The notes beneath the pieces are model-generated. The model did not search any database. It saw only the letters and a program-made list of their open reading frames with translations, and was not told the DNA's origin. Source: Hippopus hippopus (taxonomy: Eukaryota > Mollusca > Bivalvia > Cardiida > Cardiidae). Taken from it: a stretch of DNA of 64,000 bases. Shown piece after piece: positions 32,523-41,955 of this stretch; within the stretch, counting starts at the first letter, position 1; each line of letters opens with the position of its first letter. The DNA lies in the NCBI GenBank assembly GCA_946811185.2, contig OX328108.1, positions 34,346,493 through 34,410,492 on the forward strand, written 5' to 3'. A program made the position numbers and the translations under genes.

Positions 32523-32744
32523 ATCAGCCATACTTGGCTTGTCCTTTTATCCTATTGAAATTGTGATGTAATGAAACATACAGATGCATAATAAAGTGAA
32601 AGTGAGCAAGAAAAGTTTGCTAAATCATTTTCTGTCCCAAATGTTTTTCTGTGAAGATGATAGGATCCAGAAAACCGTTTCTTCTTCATTCTGATAATAC
32701 GTTTTTAACCCTATGCTAATAAAACCATTTTCATGTAGGTTCTG
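32523..32744. other. Unassigned stretch
   Basis: TTTTCTGTCCCAAATGTTTTTC hints at a very old TTAA-1 remnant. Nothing firm. Confidence 0.3.
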
Positions 32745-32888
32745 TTTTCACCAACCATTCTTAGCTTCATTCTTAGTGTTAGTCTAGATTTCAGGTAGTA
32801 CGCATGTGATAGGCTAAACCATTTGGTTCAGCCAATCATGTGTTGAGAATAAGACTAGGAAAGTTTTTCTGAATGGGGCAGTGAATAC
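32745..32888. mobile_element. FB3 foldback element, diverged
   Basis: TTTTCACCAACCATTCTTAG at the left and TCTGAATGGGGCAGTGAATA at the right. The centre GATAGGCTAAACCATTTGG matches the copy at 22774-22948 (GATTGGCTAAACCATTTGG). Confidence 0.7.
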
Positions 32889-32927
32889 AGACCCAGCAGC
32901 AAGCCATCTGTATATAACGGCCATCAT

Positions 32928-33040
32928 TTAACCAATACTACATAATCTTGTACTCTACAAACAGCTTGTGGAAATGCTGCGGGGAAATGGTGTAGTGGTT
33001 TCTTTTCCACGTTGTTTTCTTCCCTTTCACTTTCTAATGT
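32928..33040 (-). mobile_element. TTAA-1 5' part
   Basis: TTAACCAATACTACATAATC, GGGGAAATGG and CCACGTTGTTTTCTTCCC. It is cut off by the tRNA-like sequence that follows. Confidence 0.55.
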
Positions 33041-33049
33041 TCCAAAAGC

Positions 33050-33118
33050 GGAGACGGTAGTGTAGGGGTAGAGCCTCTGAAACTCTAACATCGAAAGTTT
33101 GGGTACCAATCACCTTGT
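33050..33118 (+). repeat. tRNA-like segment, probable SINE head
   Basis: GTAGTGTAGGGGTAGAGC resembles an A box and AGTTTGGGTACCAATC a decayed B box at tRNA spacing. The stems do not pair well, so a functional tRNA is unlikely. Confidence 0.4.
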
Positions 33119-33216
33119 GAGCAGGGTCAACCTTTTGAACTTTGCACAATCATAGAGAGAGATTAATATAAGCTGTAAGAACTTGTATCACAATCCATGT
33201 CAGTTAAAAAATGTGT

Positions 33217-33445
33217 TTAACTCTTTACCACACAACAAAACTTTTGACTGAGCCAAATTGAAAGCATTTGCAGACGACAAATTATATATTTCTTAAATGG
33301 TAGGATTTGTCTTTGATAGGATAGAAAACGTTGTGGGAAAAGGAGAAAATGCTGGTTGCCAGCATTTTCTCCTTTTCCCACAATGTTTTCGAAAGCTTTT
33401 TCTGTCAGGGTCGTTAAAACTCGGGCTTGTGTGGTATAGGGTTAA
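33217..33445 (+). mobile_element. TTAA-1 element, near-consensus
   Basis: TTAA at both ends, CTCTTTACCACACAAC left and GGTATAGGG right. It has one of the most complete palindromes (33322-33390) with a single central mismatch pair. Confidence 0.9.
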
Positions 33446-33765
33446 ACTTTAAACAATTCCATCATGAGCCATAACAAGTTCGTATTCTGTAAATGCTTGG
33501 ACTCGTATGTAATTTTTTTATCTGGATCGAGTTGAAGCCCGAAATTTTAGTTTTGAAAAATGATTAAACAAGCTGTCAAAATTTTAGATGCATCGAAAGA
33601 GAAAACATTTGCAGACAACAAATCAAAATTTACTCAAATGATAGCACTTTACTTTGAAAGGGCAGAACAAATCATTGAAAAAGGAGAAAATGCCATTGCA
33701 GTGTCTTCACAAGCCTTCTTTCTCAGGGTATTTAAAACATGGGATTGTTTGGTACAGGATTTATC
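33446..33765 (+). mobile_element. TTAA-1 fragment plus a hairpin-less copy
   Basis: 33452-33500 holds a minus right arm (CATCATGAGCCATAAC, TGTAAATGCTTGGAC). 33562-33765 is a + copy with GGAGAAAATGCCATTGC, the right palindrome arm missing, and GGTACAGGATTTA at the end. Confidence 0.65.
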
Positions 33766-33959
33766 CCAGTCTTTGTCCCTTTCCCAAGGGGCATATTTTA
33801 GACCCTTCCAAGTTGTTGGCATATACAGGCAACAACTTAGATACAAATAGATACAAACAGAAACGAATCAGCTGATGCTGGTTGCATTTTCACCTTTTGC
33901 CACAATGTGTATCTCTCTTCTGGGTCATTAACTCCTGGGATTGTTTGTGAAAGAGTTAA
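33763..33959 (+). mobile_element. TTAA-1 element, diverged
   Basis: CATATTTTAGACCCTTCC, CACCTTTTGCCACAATG and GGGATTGTTTGTGAAAGAGTTAA. The left palindrome arm is lost. Confidence 0.6.
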
Positions 33960-34155
33960 GGGCATGGTTTGAAATCCATACCCAGGTTTTGTTCAAGTAG
34001 ATGAATAAATTTTCTTATCAGAGTTTTATTGAACTGTCTTGGGTATAATGGGCTGATAAGGCAGTCGGTTTCCACTTTCAGTGCTGTTTGTCCACTCTTT
34101 GTGTAAATACCCAACCACAGTGCTGGCCAGAACCTGTCACTGAACAATACCATGA

Positions 34156-34362
34156 TTAACCCTTTCCCACACAATCCCAATTTTTAACAAAGCTGAGAAA
34201 GAAGGCTGTTGAAAACATTGTGGGAAAAGGAGAAAATGCTTATAACTAGCATTTTCTCCTTTTCCACAATGTTTTCTTCCCAGTTAAAGACAAGTTCCAT
34301 CATTAGTCTCACATCTAAATTGTCATCTGCAAATACTTTTAATTTGGACAAGTAACCTTAAA
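34156..34362 (-). mobile_element. TTAA-1 element
   Basis: TTAACCCTTTCCCACACAATC left, a well-kept palindrome (GGAGAAAATGCTTATAACTAGC), and a right arm up to TTTGGACAAGTAACC. The right end is missing. Confidence 0.8.
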
Positions 34363-34520
34363 AGGGAAGATAAGCAGGTGTTTTTTTTTTGTGATGCTGA
34401 TTTTGATTATCCGGTGCTGTAGGGGTTTTGATTGACTGATGGATGGATCAATTGTATTTATGGTGATTAATGCTGTTTTCAACATAATTTCTGACATATT
34501 ACAGTGGCCAGTGCACTTAC
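34363..34520. other. Repeat-poor flank of exon candidate
   Basis: No repeat family recognised. On the minus strand it begins with the GTAAGT donor of the candidate exon. Confidence 0.35.
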
Positions 34521-34730
34521 TCATGCTTTCCTGGATTTTTTTCCCCCCAGTACTTCACATAAATTTCTTCCAAATCCATTTTGCTGCTGTCTTTTGTAAT
34601 CATCATGGAAACAATGGTCAATGGTGTGAGACCAGTTAGAATCCTGTTGCAGTGACTATCATCAATACTCAGAAAGAAACCCTTCGTCTGAAGCCCTTGG
34701 AGTTTCTGACTGAGCTTCCAGGCCTGGCCT
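34521..34730 (-). CDS. Candidate internal coding exon (unidentified)
   Basis: On the minus strand a 210 bp block follows an acceptor-like TTTTAACCCTTAG and ends at GA|GTAAGT. It is open throughout, is a multiple of 3, and both phases are 2. GC is clearly higher than on either side, and the block lies in a rare repeat-free pocket. The peptide includes LQTKGFFLSIDDSHCN and MDLEEIYVKYWG, which look protein-like, but I cannot name a family. There is no start codon, so it would be internal. A gene on this strand would run opposite to the exon at 36423. Confidence 0.42.
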
Positions 34731-35012
34731 CTAAGGGTTAAAAGATTGAATTCTCCCTTTGCAAAAGTTATATTGTAACTCTTCAAGATGTTTTGTGGGT
34801 GGGACTACCTTTGGTGATTTGAAAAATTGTCAGTGAAACTAATGGAAGAATTTATGTATATCCTGTGGAGGATTTGAGTCAAATAATTGACAAAGAAAGT
34901 TTTGTATGTACAAGGTCAGTCAGTTCAAGTAAACAGTGTTACACAGGAGATTTGTTGAAAGGAAATGAGAAAAAAATGTTTTGAACAAGCAAAAAATTGT
35001 CCTTATCTATTT
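34731..35012. other. Repeat-poor flank
   Basis: Immediately upstream (minus sense) of the exon candidate. No repeat or exon signal seen. Confidence 0.35.
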
Positions 35013-35223
35013 GCAGTCTATTTACTTGACTAAATTGAAAGTATTTGCAGACAAAAGATTCAATGCAGCTTAGAGGACAAAATATTTATGTCTTTAAATA
35101 GGTTGGAAAACACTGAGAAAAGGAGAAAATGCTTTTTACTCGCATTTTCTCCATTTTCCACAAAGTTTTCAAGAGCCTTCTTTCTCAGGGTTGTTAAACC
35201 CAGGAATTTTTGATAATGGATCA
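35013..35223 (+). mobile_element. TTAA-1 element
   Basis: TTTACTTGACTAAATTGAAAG, GGAGAAAATGCTTTTTACTC and TTTTTGATAATGGATCAA; the palindrome is mostly kept. Confidence 0.75.
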
Positions 35224-35235
35224 AGCATGCAACTT

Positions 35236-35556
35236 TTCTTGTAACTTTGCCAATGAACAAAACATTTGACCAGTCCAAAATGAAACAATTTGCAGACAAC
35301 AGTCTTTGATGTCTAAGATATTACAAGTCTTTGAAAGGATAGAAAATATTTTGGGACAAGAAGAACATGCTGGCAACCAGCATGTCCTCCTTTTCTCACA
35401 ATGCTTTCTTGGGCAAGTCGTTTTCTCCTTTTCCAACAATGTTTTTTTCATCCTATCAAAGACAGAAATCATCATTTAAGCAAAAATAAAATTTGTCATC
35501 TGCAAAATGAATGCTTTGAGTTTTTCGTTTAGTTTAAAATGTTAATTCAGTAAAGA
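35236..35556. mobile_element. Symmetric TTAA-1 composite with two left arms
   Basis: The left part is a + copy (CATTTGACCAGTCC, GCAGACAACAG, hairpin GCTGGCAACCAGC). The right part is the inverted left arm (CAATGTTTTTTTCATCC, GTCATCTGCAAAATGAATGC, GTAAAGAGTT). The normal 3' arm (CAGGGTCGTTAAAAC) is absent. Confidence 0.6.
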
Positions 35557-35653
35557 GTTATTTAAAAAATGGGAGGGACAGGGGCAAAATATGCATAGAA
35601 TAATAAATATCTTCTATAAGGATTGTATAATTGTCAGAGGTATCAGTATTAGC
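35557..35653. other. Unassigned short stretch
   Basis: No feature seen. Confidence 0.3.
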
Positions 35654-35896
35654 TGTGCTATGAGAAAAAGGGGTTTAATGTATCTCTGTTCTGTGTTATA
35701 CCATGCAAGTCATCACATAACTATAGATCCATACAATCCATCAAGTCTACTGAATCATGTGGTAGAATGGTCCTTTGACATGCAGAAAATGAAATTATAG
35801 CAAAAAGTTTCGACCCAGGTCAGCCTGCGCAGAGTGCAGGCTGACACGGATGGTTACTTTTGGCAGACATATTAAACACCTTTTCACAGAGCACAA
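35654..35896. mobile_element. FB2 element with terminal inverted repeats
   Basis: TGTGCTATGAGAAAAAGGGG at the left pairs with CACCTTTTCACAGAGCACA at the right. An internal hairpin GGTCAGCCTGC..GCAGGCTGAC lies at 35818-35843. A second copy is at 61110-61354. Confidence 0.75.
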
Positions 35897-36422
35897 CACA
35901 TAGTTTTGTATTTCATTTGTTCCTGTGGAATGACCTCCAAGGTACCTTAAGAGATGTTTTGAGTTTTGGGGAAAATAACCCTTGGAAACTCTCTTGAAAT
36001 GGAAAATTTAGCTTGATTTTTCTTCTTTTTTTTTTGGAACTACTATCAACTGCAGCAAGGACTTTTGAGAGAGGGACCAATTGGTCCATAGCTTGTTAAA
36101 TTATGTACTGTAAGTATGTGTAAACTAAAAATAAGCTTAAGAGTTAGATTGCAAGCTCTGTGATTACTAATGTAATGAAATGGACCTTCTAATGTGGAAT
36201 AGGAGCTGTTGCTATTGTGAGGGTTTTTTTGCCCTAATATGTGACAAATTACAAAACAGAGTAGATCCAAGATCAGAATGAATGAATGCAGGCTGATCTT
36301 GATCTATATTGCCTGCAAAAGCAACCTCAGCCTGTTCCAGCACTTGGAGGGTTAATGATCATTGAAAACAATTTTAAATGGATATGAAATAAATTCATAT
36401 GTTTGTGTTTCTGTCTTTTCAG
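35897..36422. other. Repeat-poor stretch with TTAA-2 remnant before the exon
   Basis: 36258-36355 contains AGATCCAAGATCAGAATG and GCAGGCTGATCTTGATCTA with a right TTAA at 36352-36355 (TTAA-2, left end eroded). Then comes the polypyrimidine tract TTTGTGTTTCTGTCTTTTCAG of the exon acceptor. Confidence 0.5.
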
Positions 36423-36696
36423 ACACCATGAGGCTACAGACAAAAACAGTTCCCTCCAGAAGTCTGTGGAAAAGGGAGATGATGCCATGTCTAAGGTATA
36501 CATCAGTTACCTAGCAACCAAACTTAACAAGGTCACAGAAACTGATCGAAATGATGAAATAGTGGCAGAACATAATGGGACAGATGACAATGAGAATATG
36601 GTAGTTACTAGGCAACAATTGACGGATGTGGAGATAAGAGTAGAAACACGAACTGAACTTCTGGAAATTTTGAGAAACTTGCCTGTGAGAGATGAG
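36423..36696 (+). CDS. Internal coding exon of an unidentified protein
   Basis: A strong acceptor (GTTTCTGTCTTTTCAG, ending 36422) is followed by 274 bp open in one frame and a consensus donor GAG|GTAAGT at 36697. The first base completes a codon (intron phase 2) and the last ends one (phase 0). The peptide of 91 residues is hydrophilic and acidic in the middle (DRNDEIVAEHNGTDDNEN) and ends LLEILRNLPVRDE, suggesting helix. There is no signal peptide, membrane segment, Cys/His cluster or motif I can name. The surroundings are repeat introns, and TTAA-2 elements lie on both sides. It is the best-supported coding feature in the window. Confidence 0.7.
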
Positions 36697-36742
36697 GTAA
36701 GTAAACCTGTTATTTTGTAATTGTTTGTGTGATGGCAAAATT

Positions 36743-36962
36743 TTAACCCTTATCCTGCCAAATAACTAACATGAAACTTTCAAGTTGATTGTAAAAACTC
36801 AATTGTTGCTGTTACAAAGTTTTTTTTTTGGGGGGGGGGGGGGAATATGTCCTTATCGGACAGTGTAGATCCAAGATCAGACTGCACATTCTGTGCAGTC
36901 TGATCTTGATCTATACTGTCTGCAAAAGGTCAGTGATTCGCACTTAACAGCTTTAGGGTTAA
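36743..36962 (-). mobile_element. TTAA-2 element, complete
   Basis: TTAACCCTTATCCTGCCAAATA left and TTAACAGCTTTAGGGTTAA right. The palindrome AGATCCAAGATCAGACTGC / GCAGTCTGATCTTGATCTA is nearly perfect. A G run of about 14 sits inside the left part. It starts 47 bp after the exon donor. Confidence 0.85.
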
Positions 36963-37116
36963 ACTTGTCTGTGTTAAATTACAGTAGACAAGAGCTTAAA
37001 TATGGCTCATATAATAGAAAACATTATGGGAAAAAGGAAAAATGCTGGTTGCTAGCTTTTTCCACAATATTTTTTTTTTGCCGTCTTCTCTAGGATTGTG
37101 TGGCAGAAAATTAATT
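36959..37116 (+). mobile_element. TTAA-1 partial copy
   Basis: It shares TTAA 36959-36962. The left arm is mostly gone; AAACATTATGGGAAAAAGG, GCTGGTTGCTAGC and a shortened 3' arm remain. Confidence 0.6.
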
Positions 37117-37891
37117 ATCTGGTAAACAGTGATATTTTCAACTTATAACTGATTAAAGGTATGCTTATACTTGTTTTCAGCCAGTTTTTGACCCATTTCA
37201 TACTAATGTATGACACGATAATCATTTTTGTGTCTTACTGCCAAATGTTGCCCCAGATTGCTGCAAGGTTGCACAGATTTTGACGGATAGAAAATACATT
37301 TTATGCTTTGGAGGCCTTCCAGCTACCACAGTTGTCGTTTCTGGTTTTAATTGAGGACAAATACCTGAGTTTGTTTATCCCATACACAATTTTTATCGAT
37401 TATTCTAACATGACACATGAATTTGGCTCTATAAACACAGTGCAAGGAAAGCGTGGTAAAATCTATGTCATTCTATATAGAGTGATGTCATTCTGTATAA
37501 AGAAAGTCACATGTGGCTGTTCCATGTCTTTGCCCTCTGATATTTTATCAATGAAAGTCACCTGATGTAAACAAATCTTCATTTTCCGCTACTTTACCAA
37601 GGAGGAAGAAAATCCTTCAAGGATTTACCGATACTAACTGTTTTCGATGAAAATTGACAACGATGGAAGTATTTCAAATGTTAACAGTAAACATGTGTAA
37701 ATCAAGTGTCTTTTCAAGTTGAAGGTTAGTTCAAAATTGACTGGTGGTGGCATTGGAAACGGGATTGGGAGTGGATGGAGTAATGTTCAGAGCATTCGAA
37801 GCAACTGCGACTCTTAATGCTTAACAAAATACATTTAATCTTCTCTGTAATTTGAACAGGAGAGCATATAATAGTAAACCAGTGCCTTTTT
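37117..37891. other. Repeat-poor intron-like stretch
   Basis: CTTATACTTGTTTTCAG near 37182 resembles an acceptor, but the frame after it closes quickly. 85 open codons from 37308 start at a non-ATG codon and lack splice signals. Nothing is called. Confidence 0.4.
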
Positions 37892-39165
37892 AGCTCACCT
37901 GAGCACAACGTGCTCAAGGTGAGCTATTGTGATCGCCCTTTGCCCAGCGTCTGGCATCCGTCAACAATTTCTTTAAACATCTTCTTCTCCTAAACCACTG
38001 GGCCAATCTTGATGAAACTTGGCAGGGATGTTCCTTGGGTGAAGCTCTACCAAAGTTGTTCAAAGAATTGAATTCCACCCATAACTCTGGTTGCCATGGC
38101 AACAAAAAGGAATAAAATGCAAAATCTTTGAAAGTCTTCTCTGAATCTAGAAGGCGTAGAGCTTTGATACTTGGTATGTAGCATCTCAAGTTTGTTCATA
38201 TGATGCCCCTGGGGTCAAAAGTGGCCCCGCCCCGGGGGTCACAAGTTCGAACATAGGAACAAAAAGGAAAACTTTAAAACTCTTCTTCTCTGAAACTGGA
38301 AGGCGTAGAGCTTTGATATTTGGTATGTAGCATCTCCTAGTGGACCTCTACCAAGTTTGTCCATATGATCTCCCTTGGGTCAAAACTGGCCCCAACCCGG
38401 GGGTCACAAGTTTCAACATAGGAACAAAGAAGGAAAACTTTAAAATTCTTCTTCTCTGAAACTTGAAGGCATAGAGCTTTGATATTTGGTATGTAGCATC
38501 TGCTAGTGGACCTCTACCAAGTTTGTTCATATGATGCCCCTGGGGTCAACACTGGCCCCGCCCCAGGGGTCACAAGTTTGAACATAGGAACAAAAAAGGG
38601 AAAACTTTAAAATTCTTCTGTGAAACTGGAAGGCGTAGAGCTTTGATATTTGGTATGTAGTGAACCTGTTCTATGTTTGTTAGCCCACCTGAGCACAACA
38701 TGTTCAGTGATGTCAAAATTTGGTCACCTGGGGTCATAAACTAGGTCACTAGGTCAAATTAGAGAAATACCTTGTTGGCACTCTAGAGGCTACATTTATT
38801 GCTCAAATGAGCTAAAATTTGGTCAGAATGTTTGTCTTGATGAAATCTCGGATGAGTTTGGATTTGGGTCACTTGGGATCATAAAGTTGGGATCATTTTT
38901 TGCTCAATTAACTTGAAAATTGGTCAGAATGTTTGTCTTGATAAAATCTCACATGAGTCTGAATTTGGGTCAACTCGGGTCATAAACTAGGTCACCAGGT
39001 CAAATTAAAGAAATACCTTTAGGGCACTCTAGAGGCCACAGTTTTTGGCTCAATTGACTTGAAAATTGGTCAGAATATTTGTCTTGATCAAATCTTACAT
39101 GAGTCTTAGTTTGGGTCAATTTGGGTCACCTGGGGTCATAAACTAGGTCACTAGGGCCCTCGTGG
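37892..39165 (+). mobile_element. H2 composite, two core types
   Basis: 5' end AGCTCACCTGAGCACAACGTG with hairpin partner GTGCTCAAGGTGAGC, then GTTGCCATGGCAAC. Four core units starting GCGTAGAGCTTTGATAYTTGG lie at about 38154, 38303, 38469 and 38633. From about 38682 a second, decayed H2 start (AGCCCACCTGAGCACAAC) leads into the other H2 core (TTGGTCAGAATGTTTGTCTTG at 38818, 38918 and 39066). The end AGGGCCCTCGTGG is a broken 3' hairpin. Confidence 0.75.
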
Positions 39166-39761
39166 ATTATTTATTGTGCCTCATAACTCACAACCGTAAT
39201 TTATTGAAAGATTAACCACAATAGAAAGAAGATTATTTCTTAATCAATCTATCTATATACAGCTGACCAATATCTGAAAATTATACACACTATTTAGTTT
39301 TTACTGTGTTTTTTCTCCCTGGTTGTAAAGATGTATCTTTTAAAGTAGACTTGTGGGTAAGGTTTTTGTTTGCTTGAATATAGCTGTTGTCAGATCTTTG
39401 GTTTTGATGCCTTTCTTTCAATGTTTTTGGGGTCTAATGTGGCCAATGGGTTAGGATAAAACTGGGAGGACCTCAAGGTCGTGAATCCTACTGTCAGTAA
39501 TGCAAGATGAACCAGAATGCAGGATAAGGCTCCTGTTGCAGCAGTGACTTAGGCAGACAGCATCATTGCTGATATCATGCTTGTTTCCTATAAAATCTGT
39601 TTTTAAAATTGAATTAAAAAAACAGATGGAACTTACTTTCACGCATGCCATGTTTCGTGACGAAGAAAAGAATACTAATGAAATTTGTAAGGGGCACAAA
39701 ATAGCCTGTGCCTCTTTCCTATACCATTAGTACACTTGATTATCCACCCGAAAGAGTTCAG
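39166..39761. other. Unassigned stretch
   Basis: A higher-GC patch at 39455-39600 is open on the minus strand (contains CCNRSLILHSGSSC) after an AAAAACAG-like acceptor, but it lacks a donor and quickly meets a stop. Not called as an exon. Confidence 0.35.
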
Positions 39762-39990
39762 CATAGCACGTAGCTAACATGTTGTCTGTCCATGTGTCCA
39801 TGATTTTGTTACATACCGGGGAGTGAGCGTATAGCTGACACATTCATCAATGTGTCCATGATTTTGTTTCATATTTGGGAGTGAGCATATGGCTGACATG
39901 TTGTCAGTCCTTATGTCCATGATTTTGTTACATACCATGTAGCTAGCATAAAGCTAAAAAATTATCTGTCTATGAGTCCAAGATTGTGTT
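39762..39990. repeat. Tandem repeat, period 60 bp, four units
   Basis: GTCCATGATTTTGTTACATA occurs at about 39796, 39855, 39915 and (decayed) 39976, spacing 59-61 bp, each with GAGTGAGCRTATRGCTGACA between. Confidence 0.75.
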
Positions 39991-40048
39991 CCATATAAGG
40001 GAGTATCCTGAGCACTACTGATCTAAATTTTTTTAAATTCTGTTTCAG

Positions 40049-40094
40049 GGTGCATCTTCAGCACTACTGATATTTTGTGTTATATATGGATCGA
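40049..40094 (+). CDS. Possible 46 bp micro-exon
   Basis: A T-rich tract ending CTGTTTCAG precedes 46 bp that are open and followed by GA|GTAAGA. Entry phase 0 matches the exit phase of the exon at 36423-36696. The peptide GASSALLIFCVIYGS is hydrophobic. Part of the block (AGCACTACTGAT) also repeats at 40011, which weakens the case. Confidence 0.22.
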
Positions 40095-40129
40095 GTAAGA
40101 AAGTTTGGTGTATGACAGTTCTGAAGTTG

Positions 40130-40355
40130 TCAGCTCTTTACCGCACAGTCCCAACTTTTAACGACCTTGGCAAAGAAGCCTTTTGAAAACATGCGGGAAA
40201 AGGAGAAAATGCTGGTAAACAGCATTTTCTCCTTTTCCCACAATGTTTCCTATCCTATCAAAGAAAAATTGCACCATTTGAGCCACACTGAAATTGTCAT
40301 CTGCAAATGCTTTGAATTTGGAAGGCTAAAATTTTGTCGTCTGGTAGGGGGTTAA
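40130..40355 (-). mobile_element. TTAA-1 element, near-consensus
   Basis: CTCTTTACCGCACAGTCCC left and GTCTGGTAGGGGGTTAA right. The palindrome is complete except GCTGGTAAACAGC at the centre. Confidence 0.85.
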
Positions 40356-40719
40356 GTAGAACATTCAGAGGGAAAGTAAAAGTGACTAAATTTTCCAGCT
40401 TGGGAGTTTCGGAAAACTGTCTTAGTACTCAAGTTGTTGATTGTTGCAACGGAAGTGCTTTCTTAATCCTTGCAGCACCTTTCTCAACAGAAGTTGCTGT
40501 TGATGCCAGTGTAGATGCAGATAAGACTGCAAAGAATGTTCAGGCTGATGTTTGATCTACACTGTCCGCTTTGCTAGACAATCTGGGTTAAAGCAACCAT
40601 GAAACTGCAAGTATTTGGGTTGAATACCTAGCTTGAAAATGTTGGTTGGGTTTATTTGGTAGGTTAAAGGTTACATTTGGTTAAATGCAATAGTAGTTGC
40701 TTTATGCTTGACAAGTATT
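40356..40719. other. Unassigned, with TTAA-2 half element
   Basis: 40498-40591 contains GTGTAGATGCAGATAAGACTGC and CAGGCTGATGTTTGATCTACAC and ends in TTAA (40588-40591): a TTAA-2 copy without its left end. Confidence 0.5.
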
Positions 40720-41460
40720 GTTTTTTATCCCTTAATCCTTTGGAAGGCATTTTCATGTTTTTATTTTTCTTAGACTTTTAACACAATGTTTTGAAATAGT
40801 ATTGGTCATACTGGTGTGCATGTATGAAAGGACAATGAAGAAATAACGTCATACACAAGTTTGTGTGACGTAGCTAATTAACAAACACCATTAAAAGTCA
40901 TACAAGATGTAGGCTATGGTCATTTTAACAGACAGTGTATTCTGGAGTTGACATAATGTTTTTATATAAAAATGGGTCATACCAATGCTGTAGGGGGAAG
41001 AGGAAAATAGTATCATACGCATAATGTGTACTACAAAGGTACAAGACAAACATGATTATAGTCCTGTAAATGATATGACATTGTCATAAACCTCAATCCT
41101 TTGTCAGTTTGTCACAGTGTTTCAAAATCATGTTGGTCATGCCAGTACTGTATGAAGGAGCAAGTAAAGAAAAAACAAAATACTCAAACATGCCCATGTA
41201 TGACAAAGGTAAAGGACAACCACTATTATAATCACAAAATTAGACATAGGCTTTTGTCATTGAAGCCAAAAGCTATTTCAATTTATCACAGTTTCTATAT
41301 AAAGGGGATCATACCAATGCTGTATCAAGGGGCAAGAAAGAATAAACATCATACATGAACATGATTGTTTGTGTACCACAAAGGTAAAGGACAACCAGTT
41401 ATAGTCATGTTGGTTGTATGACATTGTCATTAATTAAACCTCGAGCTTTTACGACCACTT
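40720..41460. repeat. Tandem array, period about 165 bp
   Basis: GGTCATACCAATGCTGTA-type segments at about 40808, 40977, 41139 and 41309 (spacing 169, 162, 170), each followed by AGAAATAACGTCATAC-like and AAAGGTAAAGGACAAC-like segments. No H-type ends recognised. Confidence 0.7.
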
Positions 41461-41521
41461 GACATGGATTTTCCCATACATACATGTACATCAACAACCT
41501 TGTAGCAAACTATGTATAGTG

Positions 41522-41755
41522 TTTGACTCTATACTGGATGACAAGATTGTAAACTTGTCCAAATTGAAAGCATTTTCAAACAGCAAATTAAAAAAATAGC
41601 TCAAAATGATAATTTCTATCTTTAAAAGGGTAGAAAACACTGTGGTGAAAGGAGAAAATGCTGGTTACCAGCATTTTCTCCTTTTACCACAGTGTTTTCA
41701 AAAGTCTTATTTCTCAGGCCTGTTAAAAACTTGGGATTGGTTGGTAAAAGTTTAA
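41522..41755 (+). mobile_element. TTAA-1 element with two paired stem changes
   Basis: The stem reads AACACTGTGGTGAAAGG left and CCTTTTACCACAGTGTT right. The family has AACATTGTGGGAAAAGG, so two differences are mirrored across the arms and one is not. Right TTAA at 41752. Confidence 0.85.
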
Positions 41756-41955
41756 GTCTTAACCAGACCTCAAACATTTTGATAAATCCATATTGAAAGC
41801 AGTTTCTGGAAAGAGACAGATGACGCTCAAATGATTAGGTTTTTGTTTCAAATGGAAGAGAACATTGTATGAAAAAGATGATGTTGTTTTCCAGCATTGT
41901 TCCCCTTTTTCCCTTTTCCATGATGTTTACCAAAGCCATCAGTTTAGGGGCAAGA
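41752..41955 (+). mobile_element. TTAA-1 element, diverged
   Basis: It shares TTAA 41752-41755. CTTAACCAGACCTC, AGACAGATGACGCTCAAATG and a decayed hairpin. The right end is lost. Confidence 0.6.

Noticed and set aside
39451..39699. Minus-strand exon with CCNRSLILHSGSSC
   Set aside because: Higher GC and an acceptor-like AAAAACAG, but no good donor and an early stop; insufficient.
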